Below, piece after piece: positions 28,812 through 38,332 of a DNA stretch of 64,000 nucleotides. The position numbers and the translations under genes are program-made. The stretch comes from G963662655 sp963665015 (GTDB taxonomy: Bacteria > Cloacimonadota > Cloacimonadia > Cloacimonadales > JAIOQZ01). The stretch's first letter is position 1. Each line of letters opens with the position of its first letter. The notes below the pieces were generated by a model. It was not told the DNA's origin and did no database searches. It was given only the letters and a program-made list of their open reading frames with translations. The stretch is taken from assembly GCA_963665015.2 (NCBI GenBank), contig CAXXSY010000004.1:372001-436000 (forward strand), given 5' to 3'.

Positions 28812-29456
28812 ATGGTGCGTTACCGGATTCAATGGTTTGGACACAGCATGTGGAAGGTGACTTCGAACGAGGTCTCGATCATCACCGATCCGTTCGAGGA
28901 TATCGGATACCCGATGCCCGAGAACGAGACCGCCGATATCGTTCTATCCAGTCACGGGCATTTCGACCACAATAATTTCAGTCTGATCAAGGGGCAATTC
29001 AAGAAAATTGACGATGAGGGCACTTTCATTGAAAAGGGTGTTCACATCGAGATGCTCCCCGTCTGGCACGACAGAGAGCATGGCAGGCAGAGAGGCCGGA
29101 ACCTCTTGATGAAGTTTACCCTCGAAGGCAGGACATTCCTTCACTGCGGCGATCTGGGGCACCTTCTCGATTCGGAAACGCTGGATCGACTGGGCGCCAT
29201 CGACGCGATGTTCATACCGGTGGGCGGCAAGTACACCATCGACGCACAGGCTGCGCTGGAAACAGTCAAAGCCGTAAACCCCACCATCGTTTTCCCCATG
29301 CACTACAAGACTCCGCACGTCCGTATCGCTATCGAGGGTGTCGAGCCCTACCTGAAAATGATCGACGGTTTCCGCAAAGAAGGCTCGAACATCCTGACAC
29401 TCGAAGACGAGGATTTTAACAAGAAGCAAACGATTCTCATAAACTACATGGATTGA
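28812..29456 (+). CDS. MBL-fold metal-dependent hydrolase (UlaG-like)
   Basis: 214 residues. Metallo-beta-lactamase fold with the metal-binding motif SSHGHFDH (HxHxDH), a further His in HCGDLGHLLD and a C-terminal PMHYKT. Its compact size and the IQWFGHSMWKVTSNEVSIIT-type start match the UlaG/YtnP-like beta-lactamase-superfamily proteins rather than RNase Z or glyoxalase II. Substrate not predictable. It starts 2 bp after the DUF362 gene and ends 4 bp before ftsB. Confidence 0.88.
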   Translation: MVRYRIQWFGHSMWKVTSNEVSIITDPFEDIGYPMPENETADIVLSSHGHFDHNNFSLIKGQFKKIDDEGTFIEKGVHIEMLPVWHDREHGRQRGRNLLMKFTLEGRTFLHCGDLGHLLDSETLDRLGAIDAMFIPVGGKYTIDAQAALETVKAVNPTIVFPMHYKTPHVRIAIEGVEPYLKMIDGFRKEGSNILTLEDEDFNKKQTILINYMD

Positions 29457-29460
29457 TGGT

Positions 29461-29763
29461 ATGGCAAAGAAGAAAAAGGGTGGATTGATCTTGCGCATCA
29501 TCATTGTGGCCGGGCTGGGCTACATCCTGTTTCTGGATGGTTCCAGCGTGTATCGTATGATCCGTTCCAAGATGGAGGTGCGAAAAGTTCGCAAGCAAAT
29601 CGAGCAATACCGTGCGGAACGAGATTCACTTGAGTTGTTGAACCGGGGACTCGAGAATGATCCGAAAGCAATCGAGAAAATCGCCAGGGAAAAACTGGGC
29701 ATGCAAAAAGACGACGAAGAAGTTTATCGTTTTTTTATCGACGAGGAAGAAGGAACAGACTGA
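29461..29763 (+). CDS. ftsB: Septum formation initiator FtsB/DivIC
   Basis: 100 residues. A short basic cytoplasmic tail (MAKKKKGG) is followed by one transmembrane helix (LILRIIIVAGLGYILFL) and a coiled coil (VRKVRKQIEQYRAERDSLEL) ending in the family motif NDPKAIEKIAREKLGM. This is the layout of FtsB/DivIC, which joins FtsL and FtsQ in the divisome. It is the last gene of the mtnA run. Whether to call it FtsB or DivIC is arbitrary at this level. Confidence 0.9.
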   Translation: MAKKKKGGLILRIIIVAGLGYILFLDGSSVYRMIRSKMEVRKVRKQIEQYRAERDSLELLNRGLENDPKAIEKIAREKLGMQKDDEEVYRFFIDEEEGTD

Positions 29764-29940
29764 TATGAATGGAGTTCACGTGTAATCGTGACTTGGAAAT
29801 TCGAAATCGAAGAAACATGAAACAAAAAAAACGAAAAATAAATTGACAGAGCACCGGCACATCTGCTCAATTTACTAAATATTGGCTTTCAAAAAGAATG
29901 AAAATGGCATTACGTAATATTACTACATGAGGAGGAAGTT

Positions 29941-32900
29941 ATGAAGCAAAGTTCTCGTGCATGGATTCTACTGACTCTTGGAATCTTGCTATGCGCTTCC
30001 CTGCTTGTTGCGAAGACCCCTGAGGTCAAAGCAATCGATCAGGCAAGATTAGCACCAGGAGCAAATGCACCTAACGCAGTTGTCAAACAAAACAATCAAT
30101 CAACCAGTTCAAGACCGGTGATCATCGAAGAGGGTTTCGAAACCGGTTCAATCCCCGCAGGATGGAGTCAGGAATACGTCAGCGGTACGTCGGACTGGGT
30201 TTACCAGGCTGGTGGTAACAGCGGAAATCCCGCGGCGGCACATTCGGGAGAGTATAATGCACTCCTGTACGTCGGAAACACCAATGGCGATATCACGCGC
30301 CTGATAACCCCGCAATTCAACATCACACAGGGCGCTGTGCTTACTTTCTGGCACACACAGCCGTTGTGGTCATCCGATCAAGATGAATTGACTCTGCTCT
30401 ACCGCAATACACCGAATGGCGTATGGACGGAAATCCAGACTTGGACAGAAAGTATCACAGACTGGACAGAAGAAGTCATCACACTTCCCAACGCCAGCAC
30501 AACCTATCAAATCGCCTTTGAAGGACTCGCGATCTTTGGATACGGAATCGGTATCGACGACGTTATCGTCACCGGCGATCCCGGCGAAGTCGGATCCATC
30601 GAAGGTACCGTGACGCTCGACGGCGGCAACGGTGTCGTCACCGAGGTCGAAGTCGAAGTCGGCGGTATGGTTCTCCACCCCGACCAGAATGGTGACTACT
30701 CGATCGAAATCGCAGTCGGAACCTATGATGTAACGGCAACACTGTTCGGTTACGGCGATGCTGTCGTGAACGATGTCGTGGTTCAAGCCGATCAGGTTAC
30801 CGGCGACGTTGACATGACCCTCGTCCCGAATCCGTTCGTGACCGTTTCCGGTCGCTGCGTGGGTAGCGATTATCCGGATGTGGGTCTGGCTAACGTCCAG
30901 GTCGATCTTACCGGATACGACACATACCAGGCCTTCACCAACGCCGATGGTAACTTCACCATCGAGGGCGTCTGGACAAACCATACCTATCAGCTTGTGG
31001 CGATGGTTCAAGGATACGACGTCTATACCGGTGAAGCGATCGTCGGCGAAAGCAATGTCGATCTCGGCGATATCATCCTTCCGGAAATCGCAAGCCCGCC
31101 GTACGACCTGATTGCGACACAGAACGATGAAGCTACGGTCGCGAACCTGGTCTGGAGACAACCGACCGGTTCCCTCGAAACCTTCTACAATTTCGACGAT
31201 GACGATTGTGACTTTGTCAGCAACGATGAAACCGGCTGGCAATGGGGTCAGGACGCCACATACGGATACAACTCTGAGCCCAACATCTGGGGTACCGTAC
31301 TCAATGGACAGTACGCGAACAGTGCGAACTGGACATTGGATTCTCCAGAAATCGTTATCGGCAGCGATCAATTCGTGTTGAACTTCTGGCAGAACTACAA
31401 CACGGAAGGTTCGGAAACCTACACCTACGATGCCGGTAACGTGAAAATCTCCACCGATGGTGGTGATACATGGACCGTGATCGAGCCGGTTGGCGGCTAT
31501 CCTTCACCTGAAGCTTACGAAACGAACGCCGCGATCCCCGGAGAACCCTGCTACTTCGGTACAACCGATGGCTGGGTGCTTGCCACCTTCGAACTTGGCG
31601 ACTACCAGGGCGAAGAAGTGATGTTCCGCTGGCACTTCGGAACCGACAGTTCGATAAACACCTACAACGGATGGTTCATCGACGACGTTCGCATCGGAAT
31701 GCCGGAAGAACGCCTCACCCTTCAGCAGGACAACGATCACCTGCGCTGGGTCAGCAACACCCCGAACAGAACCGATCGCAGTATCGAAGGATACTCGGTC
31801 TATCGCATGCTCCTCGGTGAAGAAGACATCGAAGAGAACTGGGTGCTGGTCAACGGCGACGTGCCGGATACGACATACGCCGACGGTACATGGTCCGATG
31901 TCGGAACCGATATCTACAAGTACGCTGTAAGGGCGAACTATACCAATGACATATACTCCAGTGCCACCATCTCCGACTGGCTGGCGAAGAACTACTACAC
32001 AACCTGTACGGTAAACGTGGAATCCGCTACCGGCGATCCGATTGTCGGAACCATCGTCAGACTCACCTGTCAGGAAACAAACCCCGATGGCGAGTACCCC
32101 GAGTATGAATATGTGCTTGGCGAGGATGAATCCAGCGCGTATTTCCCGATGGTCTGGCTTGGAACCTACGAAGTACTCGTATCACTCGAAGGCGCTGAAC
32201 CGATTGAGGAGATTCACAACATTACATCTCCCACAACAATCGACATCACGCTCACCGAGCTCACACCTCCGGTCAGCGGGCTCCAGGCAACCGTCACTGG
32301 TAACGACGTTACCCTGATGTGGCGCACACCGTCACCCTCTCAGGAATTCAACTTCGACGACGACGACGGTGAATTCGTCAGCAATAACACTGTCGGATGG
32401 CAATGGGGCGAGGACACCAACGGCTCCCACTCCGAACCTAACGTCTGGGGTACGGTGCTCAACGGTCAATATGCCGACGATGCCAACTGGACGCTCGATT
32501 CTCCCGAAATCTCGATCAGCGGCAACTCGGTATTGACATTCTGGCACTTCTTCAACACAGAAGGTAGCGTAGAATACACTTACGACGCCGGTAACGTGAA
32601 AATCTCCATCGATGGTGGCGATACATGGACCATTATCGAACCGGAAGGCGGATATCTTTCACCCGCAGCGCATGCAAACAACGCCGCGATCCCGGGTGAA
32701 CCCTGCTACTTCGGTAGCTCCGGGGGCTGGATTCCGGCTACATTCAACCTCGAAGAGTACGCCGGCGCGATGGCAATGTTCCGCTGGCACTTCGGTACGG
32801 ACGGTTCCATCAACACGTACACCGGCTGGTATATCGACGACGTCTATGTCGGAGCGCCTCAGACCGATCGCGCAATCGACAACAACGTCACACGTCGCGA

Positions 32901-35730
32901 ACCAAGCCGCACGAACCGCTCGCTCGAAGGATACACCCTGTATCGCAACAGCACCATGATCGACGACACACTGGAACCCAGCGATACCACATACGTCGAT
33001 ATGGACCTCGCCGACGGCGTCTATACCTATGACATCGTAGCGAACTACACCACCGGCGACTCCGATCCCGAATCCGTCACGGTTCAGGTATATCCCGTCA
33101 ACATCGAGGGTTACGTGAACACTTCCGATGATCCGGATAATGGACTCAACGGAGCACTGGTCGTTCTCGAAAACGAGGAATTCTACTTCGAAACCACCAC
33201 CGTGAACGGCGACTTCAGTTTCGTTGACGTGAACGGTATGCAAACATATACCCTGACCATCACATACGAAGGTGGAGACGCCTTCTACGATGTCTATGAA
33301 ACAGAACTCGTGGTGACGGATCAGGATATCGATCTCAATACCATTACTCTTATCGAGCAGACACCTCCTCCGGGAACCGTGATCGCTACCGAGAATACCG
33401 CGCACACCCAAGTCGATCTGATCTGGGGAACCCCGGGATCAGCAACGCCCACGGAATTCCGTTGGGATGACGGTACCGGTACGGGCCAGCTCGGTTATCA
33501 GACACCAGGTGCCGATGTACGTCTCGGTGCAGCTCATTTCCACGATGCGGAAATTAGTGAGATCACCTGGATGTTGACCGATGAAGGCGGTCCTCATCTG
33601 ACCGTTGACCTTTACATCTACGGTCTGGATGCCACTGGTATGCCGGATTCCGGTGACGAACTGTACTCGGTGACTGGCGTTACCAATGAAGATGCGGAAT
33701 GGAACTCTCACGTTCTTCCGGAGTCGATCGAAGCACCGAACGGATTCTTCATCGCAGTTAACACACCGACTCAATTTGTGGGACTCGCGACCGACGATGG
33801 CGTGGACGCACCCTACGAAATAGTTCCCGGAACGCAGTTCGCTACCAACTCCGCGAGCACCAATGCCTGGGAAGACCTTGCCGGTTCCGACTTCCCGTAT
33901 AACTTCCTTCTCCGCGCAATCGGTCTCGACTTCGGTGAGATCGAATACCGCGGCGAGTATGTTGCACGCAATCAGAACAGCAAGAACGGTAGCGCAGAAG
34001 GCCTCGTCTGGATCGGTGGATGCAACATCGAAACCAACAAGACCCGCAATACCGTGGCTGCACGCAAAGAGATCAACAACGCGACAACCAATACGCGTGA
34101 TCGTTCGCTCGAAGGTTATCAGGTCTATCGTCTGGACGTTGAAGATATCAACGATCCGTCCCAGTGGGAACACCTGACTGAAGACGGTCTGGTAACCGAC
34201 ACCACCTACGTCGATGACGAATGGGAAGACCTCGCTTCCGCCGTGTATGTATGGGGCGTAAGAGCCGCTTACACGAACGAAAACTACTCCGAATTCTCGT
34301 TCTCGAACGAGATTCCTCATAGCATGACGACCCAGGTGACCGTTGTTGTTACCACCAACACCGAAGAGACTCCGCAAGGCGCGATCCTTACCATGGAGAA
34401 TATCGACGGTATCGAAGAGCATGTCTATGAAGCAGTCGTTCCGAACGGCGGCACGGTCACGTTCCCGGCTGTATGGCTGGGTCTCTACACCATGACCTGT
34501 ACGCTCGACGGTTACGAAGAGTACGTTGAAAACAACGTGGTCGTCGAAGACCTCCAAGGCGAAGACTTCGAGGTCGAACTCGAAGAAGCGCTCATCGCGG
34601 TCGTCGCCGGATATGGCGAAGTCTCTGGCAATGACATCATCCTCTCCTGGTATCCTCCTGGTGAGGGCGACGCCGATGAATTCACCGAAGACTTCGAATC
34701 CGGCGCACTCCCGGCCAACTGGGAAATCAACGGTATCAGCACCGATGAAAACGGTCCCATACCAGGTTACTTCACGGTAACAGATTATTCCAGTGACACC
34801 GTAATTCCGTTTGATACATATCATGCGGGTCTCTGGTGGACAGAAGCAGCTCAGGACGAGTGGCTGATCACACCTGAATTCACTTGTGGTTCAGAATCCA
34901 TGATCACCTGGGATTGCGTCTGCTATCGCGGATCGACCTATAACGACCACTACTATCTCAAGGTTTCCACCGACGGTGGTTCAAACTGGGATATTCTGTG
35001 GGATGCGACTGAGTTGACCGGCGAATGGAACTACTACGACGAGGATTATACTGTCGATCTGAGCGATTATGCCGGTGAAGACATCACACTCGCCTGGAAC
35101 TGTGTCGATGGCGACTCTCAGGGCTTGTGGTACGTCTTCTTCGTCGATAACATCGCTGTTACGAACGGCGAAGATGTAATTCACTTCGATGGCTCCGACC
35201 TCGTTAACGAGAGTCGGGTCAACAAGGGCGTAAAAGAAGTCGCTCGTACGTGCGATCGTTCGCTCCTGGGTTACAAGATCACCCGTAACGGAACGACCAT
35301 CGTCGAACAGCAGGCCGAAACCGAATACATCGATGTCAACCTGCCGAGTGGAAACTGGACATACATGATCTACGCCGTTTACACGACTGGCGAAGCCGAG
35401 TCGTTCCCGCTTGGACCATTCGTTGGAACCAGCGGTGGAAACGCTCCTACCTACGTAACCGGACTGAGTGGCAACTACCCGAACCCGTTCAACCCGGAAA
35501 CCGAGATCAAGTTCTCACTTTCCAACGCCAGTAAGGTGAACATTGACATCTACAACATCAAGGGTCAGAAGGTGAAAACCCTGGTCAACGATCAGTACGA
35601 TGCCGGTAACCATTCCGCTGTATGGAAAGGTACGGACGACAACAACCGCAAGGTCGGTAGTGGTATCTACTTCTACAAAATGAAGAGTGGACGCTACACC
35701 GCGACCAAGAAGATGATCCTGCTGAAATAG
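29941..35730 (+). CDS. Giant multidomain secreted protein with internal duplication and sorting domain
   Basis: 1929 residues; RBS GAGGAGG, start ATG 29941. Signal peptide ends near LLVAK. Order: a jelly-roll 'choice-of-anchor'/MAM-like domain (about 60-215), two carboxypeptidase-regulatory-like Ig units (about 218-380), a jelly-roll with WQWGQD...WGTVLNGQY (about 415-585), FN3-like and Ig units, a second copy of that jelly-roll (about 800-970), more FN3/Ig units, a third jelly-roll (about 1580-1755) and the C-terminal sorting domain (YPNPFNPETEIKFSL, YNIKGQKVKTL, KKMILLK). The two WQWG jelly-rolls are near-duplicates, also at DNA level (about 31180-31690 and 32340-32850). Probably a cell-surface adhesin or scaffold; no catalytic motif seen. 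Confidence 0.88.
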   Translation: MKQSSRAWILLTLGILLCASLLVAKTPEVKAIDQARLAPGANAPNAVVKQNNQSTSSRPVIIEEGFETGSIPAGWSQEYVSGTSDWVYQAGGNSGNPAAAHSGEYNALLYVGNTNGDITRLITPQFNITQGAVLTFWHTQPLWSSDQDELTLLYRNTPNGVWTEIQTWTESITDWTEEVITLPNASTTYQIAFEGLAIFGYGIGIDDVIVTGDPGEVGSIEGTVTLDGGNGVVTEVEVEVGGMVLHPDQNGDYSIEIAVGTYDVTATLFGYGDAVVNDVVVQADQVTGDVDMTLVPNPFVTVSGRCVGSDYPDVGLANVQVDLTGYDTYQAFTNADGNFTIEGVWTNHTYQLVAMVQGYDVYTGEAIVGESNVDLGDIILPEIASPPYDLIATQNDEATVANLVWRQPTGSLETFYNFDDDDCDFVSNDETGWQWGQDATYGYNSEPNIWGTVLNGQYANSANWTLDSPEIVIGSDQFVLNFWQNYNTEGSETYTYDAGNVKISTDGGDTWTVIEPVGGYPSPEAYETNAAIPGEPCYFGTTDGWVLATFELGDYQGEEVMFRWHFGTDSSINTYNGWFIDDVRIGMPEERLTLQQDNDHLRWVSNTPNRTDRSIEGYSVYRMLLGEEDIEENWVLVNGDVPDTTYADGTWSDVGTDIYKYAVRANYTNDIYSSATISDWLAKNYYTTCTVNVESATGDPIVGTIVRLTCQETNPDGEYPEYEYVLGEDESSAYFPMVWLGTYEVLVSLEGAEPIEEIHNITSPTTIDITLTELTPPVSGLQATVTGNDVTLMWRTPSPSQEFNFDDDDGEFVSNNTVGWQWGEDTNGSHSEPNVWGTVLNGQYADDANWTLDSPEISISGNSVLTFWHFFNTEGSVEYTYDAGNVKISIDGGDTWTIIEPEGGYLSPAAHANNAAIPGEPCYFGSSGGWIPATFNLEEYAGAMAMFRWHFGTDGSINTYTGWYIDDVYVGAPQTDRAIDNNVTRREPSRTNRSLEGYTLYRNSTMIDDTLEPSDTTYVDMDLADGVYTYDIVANYTTGDSDPESVTVQVYPVNIEGYVNTSDDPDNGLNGALVVLENEEFYFETTTVNGDFSFVDVNGMQTYTLTITYEGGDAFYDVYETELVVTDQDIDLNTITLIEQTPPPGTVIATENTAHTQVDLIWGTPGSATPTEFRWDDGTGTGQLGYQTPGADVRLGAAHFHDAEISEITWMLTDEGGPHLTVDLYIYGLDATGMPDSGDELYSVTGVTNEDAEWNSHVLPESIEAPNGFFIAVNTPTQFVGLATDDGVDAPYEIVPGTQFATNSASTNAWEDLAGSDFPYNFLLRAIGLDFGEIEYRGEYVARNQNSKNGSAEGLVWIGGCNIETNKTRNTVAARKEINNATTNTRDRSLEGYQVYRLDVEDINDPSQWEHLTEDGLVTDTTYVDDEWEDLASAVYVWGVRAAYTNENYSEFSFSNEIPHSMTTQVTVVVTTNTEETPQGAILTMENIDGIEEHVYEAVVPNGGTVTFPAVWLGLYTMTCTLDGYEEYVENNVVVEDLQGEDFEVELEEALIAVVAGYGEVSGNDIILSWYPPGEGDADEFTEDFESGALPANWEINGISTDENGPIPGYFTVTDYSSDTVIPFDTYHAGLWWTEAAQDEWLITPEFTCGSESMITWDCVCYRGSTYNDHYYLKVSTDGGSNWDILWDATELTGEWNYYDEDYTVDLSDYAGEDITLAWNCVDGDSQGLWYVFFVDNIAVTNGEDVIHFDGSDLVNESRVNKGVKEVARTCDRSLLGYKITRNGTTIVEQQAETEYIDVNLPSGNWTYMIYAVYTTGEAESFPLGPFVGTSGGNAPTYVTGLSGNYPNPFNPETEIKFSLSNASKVNIDIYNIKGQKVKTLVNDQYDAGNHSAVWKGTDDNNRKVGSGIYFYKMKSGRYTATKKMILLK

Positions 35731-35842
35731 TGACATCTGGCACCATGAAACATGGATTGTCAGACATACGGTAATGCCTGATGTCACAAAGATAGTCCGT
35801 GCTTCAGAGCCGAACACGAAATAATCAGGTCATACAATAACG

Positions 35843-35875
35843 AAAGACCCCGAGGAAACTCGGGGTCTTTTTTTT
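35843..35875 (+). terminator. Intrinsic terminator
   Basis: A perfect 12-bp stem, AAAGACCCCGAG and CTCGGGGTCTTT, with a GAAA tetraloop is followed by a run of T. It ends the giant-protein transcript. Confidence 0.93.
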
Positions 35876-35876
35876 C

Positions 35877-36000
35877 CGTAGGGGCAGGTCCCCGTGCCTG
35901 CCATTCTATGCCTTATAACCAACTGTTTATCAAGCGCTTGCAACATCTATGTCATGTTGGCAAAGAGTTGAGAGGGCAGGCACGGGGACCTGCCCCTACG
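35877..36000. repeat. 124-bp element with 26-bp perfect terminal inverted repeats
   Basis: Arms at 35877-35902 and 35975-36000 are exact reverse complements. Each arm is itself a hairpin (GGGCAGG / CCTGCCC around CACGGGGA). The 72-bp core contains no ORF. One arm recurs at 4502-4527. The layout is that of a MITE or a paired REP (BIME-like) element; no transposase is nearby. It directly follows the terminator. Confidence 0.75.
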
Positions 36001-36262
36001 ACAGAGAAGAGAATCGACCGCGCATTTTCAAACAGCCTGTCCGTGTCTGCCCTTTCTCTTCCCTCGTAGCACTTGCCCTCCGGGCGAGCCACGTCATGCC
36101 CGAAGGTCACGCTACGGCTGAGGCAAGCCGAAATCGGTGGATTTGCAGCCACATTTTCGCTGATTCCATCCCCCAAGCCGACCCGAAATTATTGACGATC
36201 GCGCAAATCGACGCATATTAACCAAATGGTTAAAATTGACGCGAGAAATATTGAATCTCGAA

Positions 36263-36299
36263 ATCGCTGAAAGCCGCTTCTGGAGAGGATTTCAGCGAT
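36263..36299. promoter_or_regulatory. Inverted repeat upstream of gyrB
   Basis: A perfect 10-bp arm pair, ATCGCTGAAA and TTTCAGCGAT, with a 17-nt loop lies 125 bp before gyrB. No T-run follows, so it is not a canonical terminator; it may be an operator or structured leader. The remaining sequence from 36001 to 36262 shows no gene. Confidence 0.4.
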
Positions 36300-36344
36300 G
36301 TTGCAAATATGCAAAATAAAAACCATTTTTACAGAAAAAAAAGA

Positions 36345-36373
36345 TTGACACCGATGCTGTTCGGCAAGAAAAT
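36345..36373 (+). promoter_or_regulatory. Candidate gyrB promoter
   Basis: TTGACA (36345-36350) and GAAAAT (36368-36373) are separated by 17 bp in an A/T-rich stretch about 50 bp upstream of the gyrB ATG. The -35 is a perfect match, the -10 only partial. Confidence 0.45.
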
Positions 36374-36424
36374 AGACCATTCTTAAATGATTGGAAAATA
36401 TAACGTTAAAACAACGAGGCGAAA

Positions 36425-38320
36425 ATGGCAAATTCCGAGTATAATGCAAGTAACATTAAAGTGTTAAAAGGGTTAGAGGCAGTTCGCAAGAGACCCGCCA
36501 TGTATATCGGCGGAACAAGCGAGCGCGGGCTGCATCATCTGGTCTATGAGGTGGTCGATAACAGTATCGACGAAGCCCTTGCCGGCATCTGCGATCGAAT
36601 CGAGGTCGTGATCCAACAGGACGGCAGCGTGACCGTTGACGACAATGGCCGCGGTATCCCCGTGGAAATCCATAAAACGGAGAAAGTACCTGCGGTGCAA
36701 GTGGTTATGACCATGCTGCACGCGGGTGGCAAGTTCGACAACAAGACCTACAAGGTATCCGGCGGTTTGCACGGTGTGGGTGTGTCGGTTGTGAACGCAC
36801 TTTCGGAATGGCTGCGAGTCGAAATCCACAAAGAAGGAAAAGCCTATCAGCAGGAATACGCGAGAGGACTTCCCACGAAGGAACTCGAGGTGATCGGTGA
36901 CTCGAGCAGGCGGGGGACGATCATCTCGTTCAAGCCGGACGAGACGATCTTCGAGACCACGGAGTTCAGCTTCGATTATCTCTCCGTACGGCTCCGTGAA
37001 CTCGCGTTTTTGAACAAAGGTATCACCATCATCCTTAAGTCCGAGATCAGCGAAAAACAGCACGAATTTCGCTACGATGGCGGCATCATATCCTTCGTAC
37101 GCTTTTTGAACGAAAACAAGAAGGTGATGTTTCCCGAGCCGGTCTATATCTTCGGTAACCGGGACGACTGTGAGTTCGAGATCGCGATTCAGTACAACGA
37201 AGGCTTCCAGGAAACCATCCTGAGCTTTGCCAACAACATCAATACCATCGAGGGCGGTACGCATCTCAGCGGCTTCAAATCGGCGCTCACACGCGCGGTG
37301 AACACCTATATCAAGAACGAGAACATGCTGAAAAACGAGAAGGTATCGCCGCAGGGTAACGACATCCGCGAGGGCATCTGCGCGGTCGTGAGCGTGAAGT
37401 TGCCCGATCCGCAGTTCGAAGGTCAGACCAAGACCAAGCTCCAGAACTCGGACATCGAGGGAATCGTGAACTCGGTGGTCTATGAAAAGCTGATGGAGTA
37501 TTTCGAGGAGCATCCGCAGGAGTCGAAACACATCGCGATGAAGGCGATTTTGGGCGCACGTTCGAGGGAAGCGGCTCGCAAAGCCCGTGAACTCACGCGG
37601 CGAAAATCGGTGCTGGAAAGCGGCAGCCTCCCGGGTAAACTCGCCGACTGCTCCATTCAAGACCCGACGCAGACTGAGATATTCCTGGTCGAGGGTGACT
37701 CGGCGGGTGGTTCCGCGAAGATGGGCAGAGACCGGTCGTTTCAGGCGATCCTGGCGCTGTGGGGCAAGATGCTCAACACCGAGAAAGCGCGCATCGACAA
37801 GGTGCTGAACAACGACAAGATTCAGCCTATCATCCTCGCGCTGGGCGCGGGTATCGGCGACGAATTCGACGTCACCAGGCTGCGCTACAACAAGATCATC
37901 ATCCTCGCGGACGCGGACGTTGACGGACAGCACATCGCAACGCTGCTTCTGACTTTCTTCTTCCGCTACATGCGTCCGCTGGTTGAATGCGGTCACGTCT
38001 ATATCGCCAAGCCGCCGCTCTTCCTGGTGCAGCGCGGCAAGACCAAGCGTTATGTGCATTCCATGGAGGAGCGCGACAAGATGATCGAAGAGATGAACGG
38101 ACCGGGGCTGCATGTGCAACGCTACAAAGGTCTTGGTGAGATGAATCCGGACCAACTCTGGGAAACGACCATGGACCCCGAGAAACGAATCCTGACATCG
38201 GTGAAGATCGAGGACGCCATCGAGGCGGACCGGATGTTCACGCTTCTGATGAGCGACGATGTCGAGCCGCGACGCGAGTTCATCCAGGCGAACGCGAAAT
38301 ACACGCAGGTCGAAGTGTAA
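36425..38320 (+). CDS. gyrB: DNA gyrase subunit B
   Basis: 631 residues. ATPase subunit of gyrase. GHKL ATPase motifs are present (EVVDNSIDEAL, VTVDDNGRGIPVEIH, GLHGVGVSVVNALSE), then the transducer and the TOPRIM domain (LVEGDSAGGSAKMGRDR, ILADADVDGQHI) and the C-terminal RYKGLGEMNPDQLWETTMDP. It lacks the ~165-residue insert of enterobacterial GyrB. At the position of E. coli Lys447 (in PLKGK) the sequence reads ALWGK, with Trp446. It is 12 bp upstream of gyrA, one operon. Confidence 0.97.
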   Translation: MANSEYNASNIKVLKGLEAVRKRPAMYIGGTSERGLHHLVYEVVDNSIDEALAGICDRIEVVIQQDGSVTVDDNGRGIPVEIHKTEKVPAVQVVMTMLHAGGKFDNKTYKVSGGLHGVGVSVVNALSEWLRVEIHKEGKAYQQEYARGLPTKELEVIGDSSRRGTIISFKPDETIFETTEFSFDYLSVRLRELAFLNKGITIILKSEISEKQHEFRYDGGIISFVRFLNENKKVMFPEPVYIFGNRDDCEFEIAIQYNEGFQETILSFANNINTIEGGTHLSGFKSALTRAVNTYIKNENMLKNEKVSPQGNDIREGICAVVSVKLPDPQFEGQTKTKLQNSDIEGIVNSVVYEKLMEYFEEHPQESKHIAMKAILGARSREAARKARELTRRKSVLESGSLPGKLADCSIQDPTQTEIFLVEGDSAGGSAKMGRDRSFQAILALWGKMLNTEKARIDKVLNNDKIQPIILALGAGIGDEFDVTRLRYNKIIILADADVDGQHIATLLLTFFFRYMRPLVECGHVYIAKPPLFLVQRGKTKRYVHSMEERDKMIEEMNGPGLHVQRYKGLGEMNPDQLWETTMDPEKRILTSVKIEDAIEADRMFTLLMSDDVEPRREFIQANAKYTQVEV

Positions 38321-38332
38321 GGGGGAGGAACA

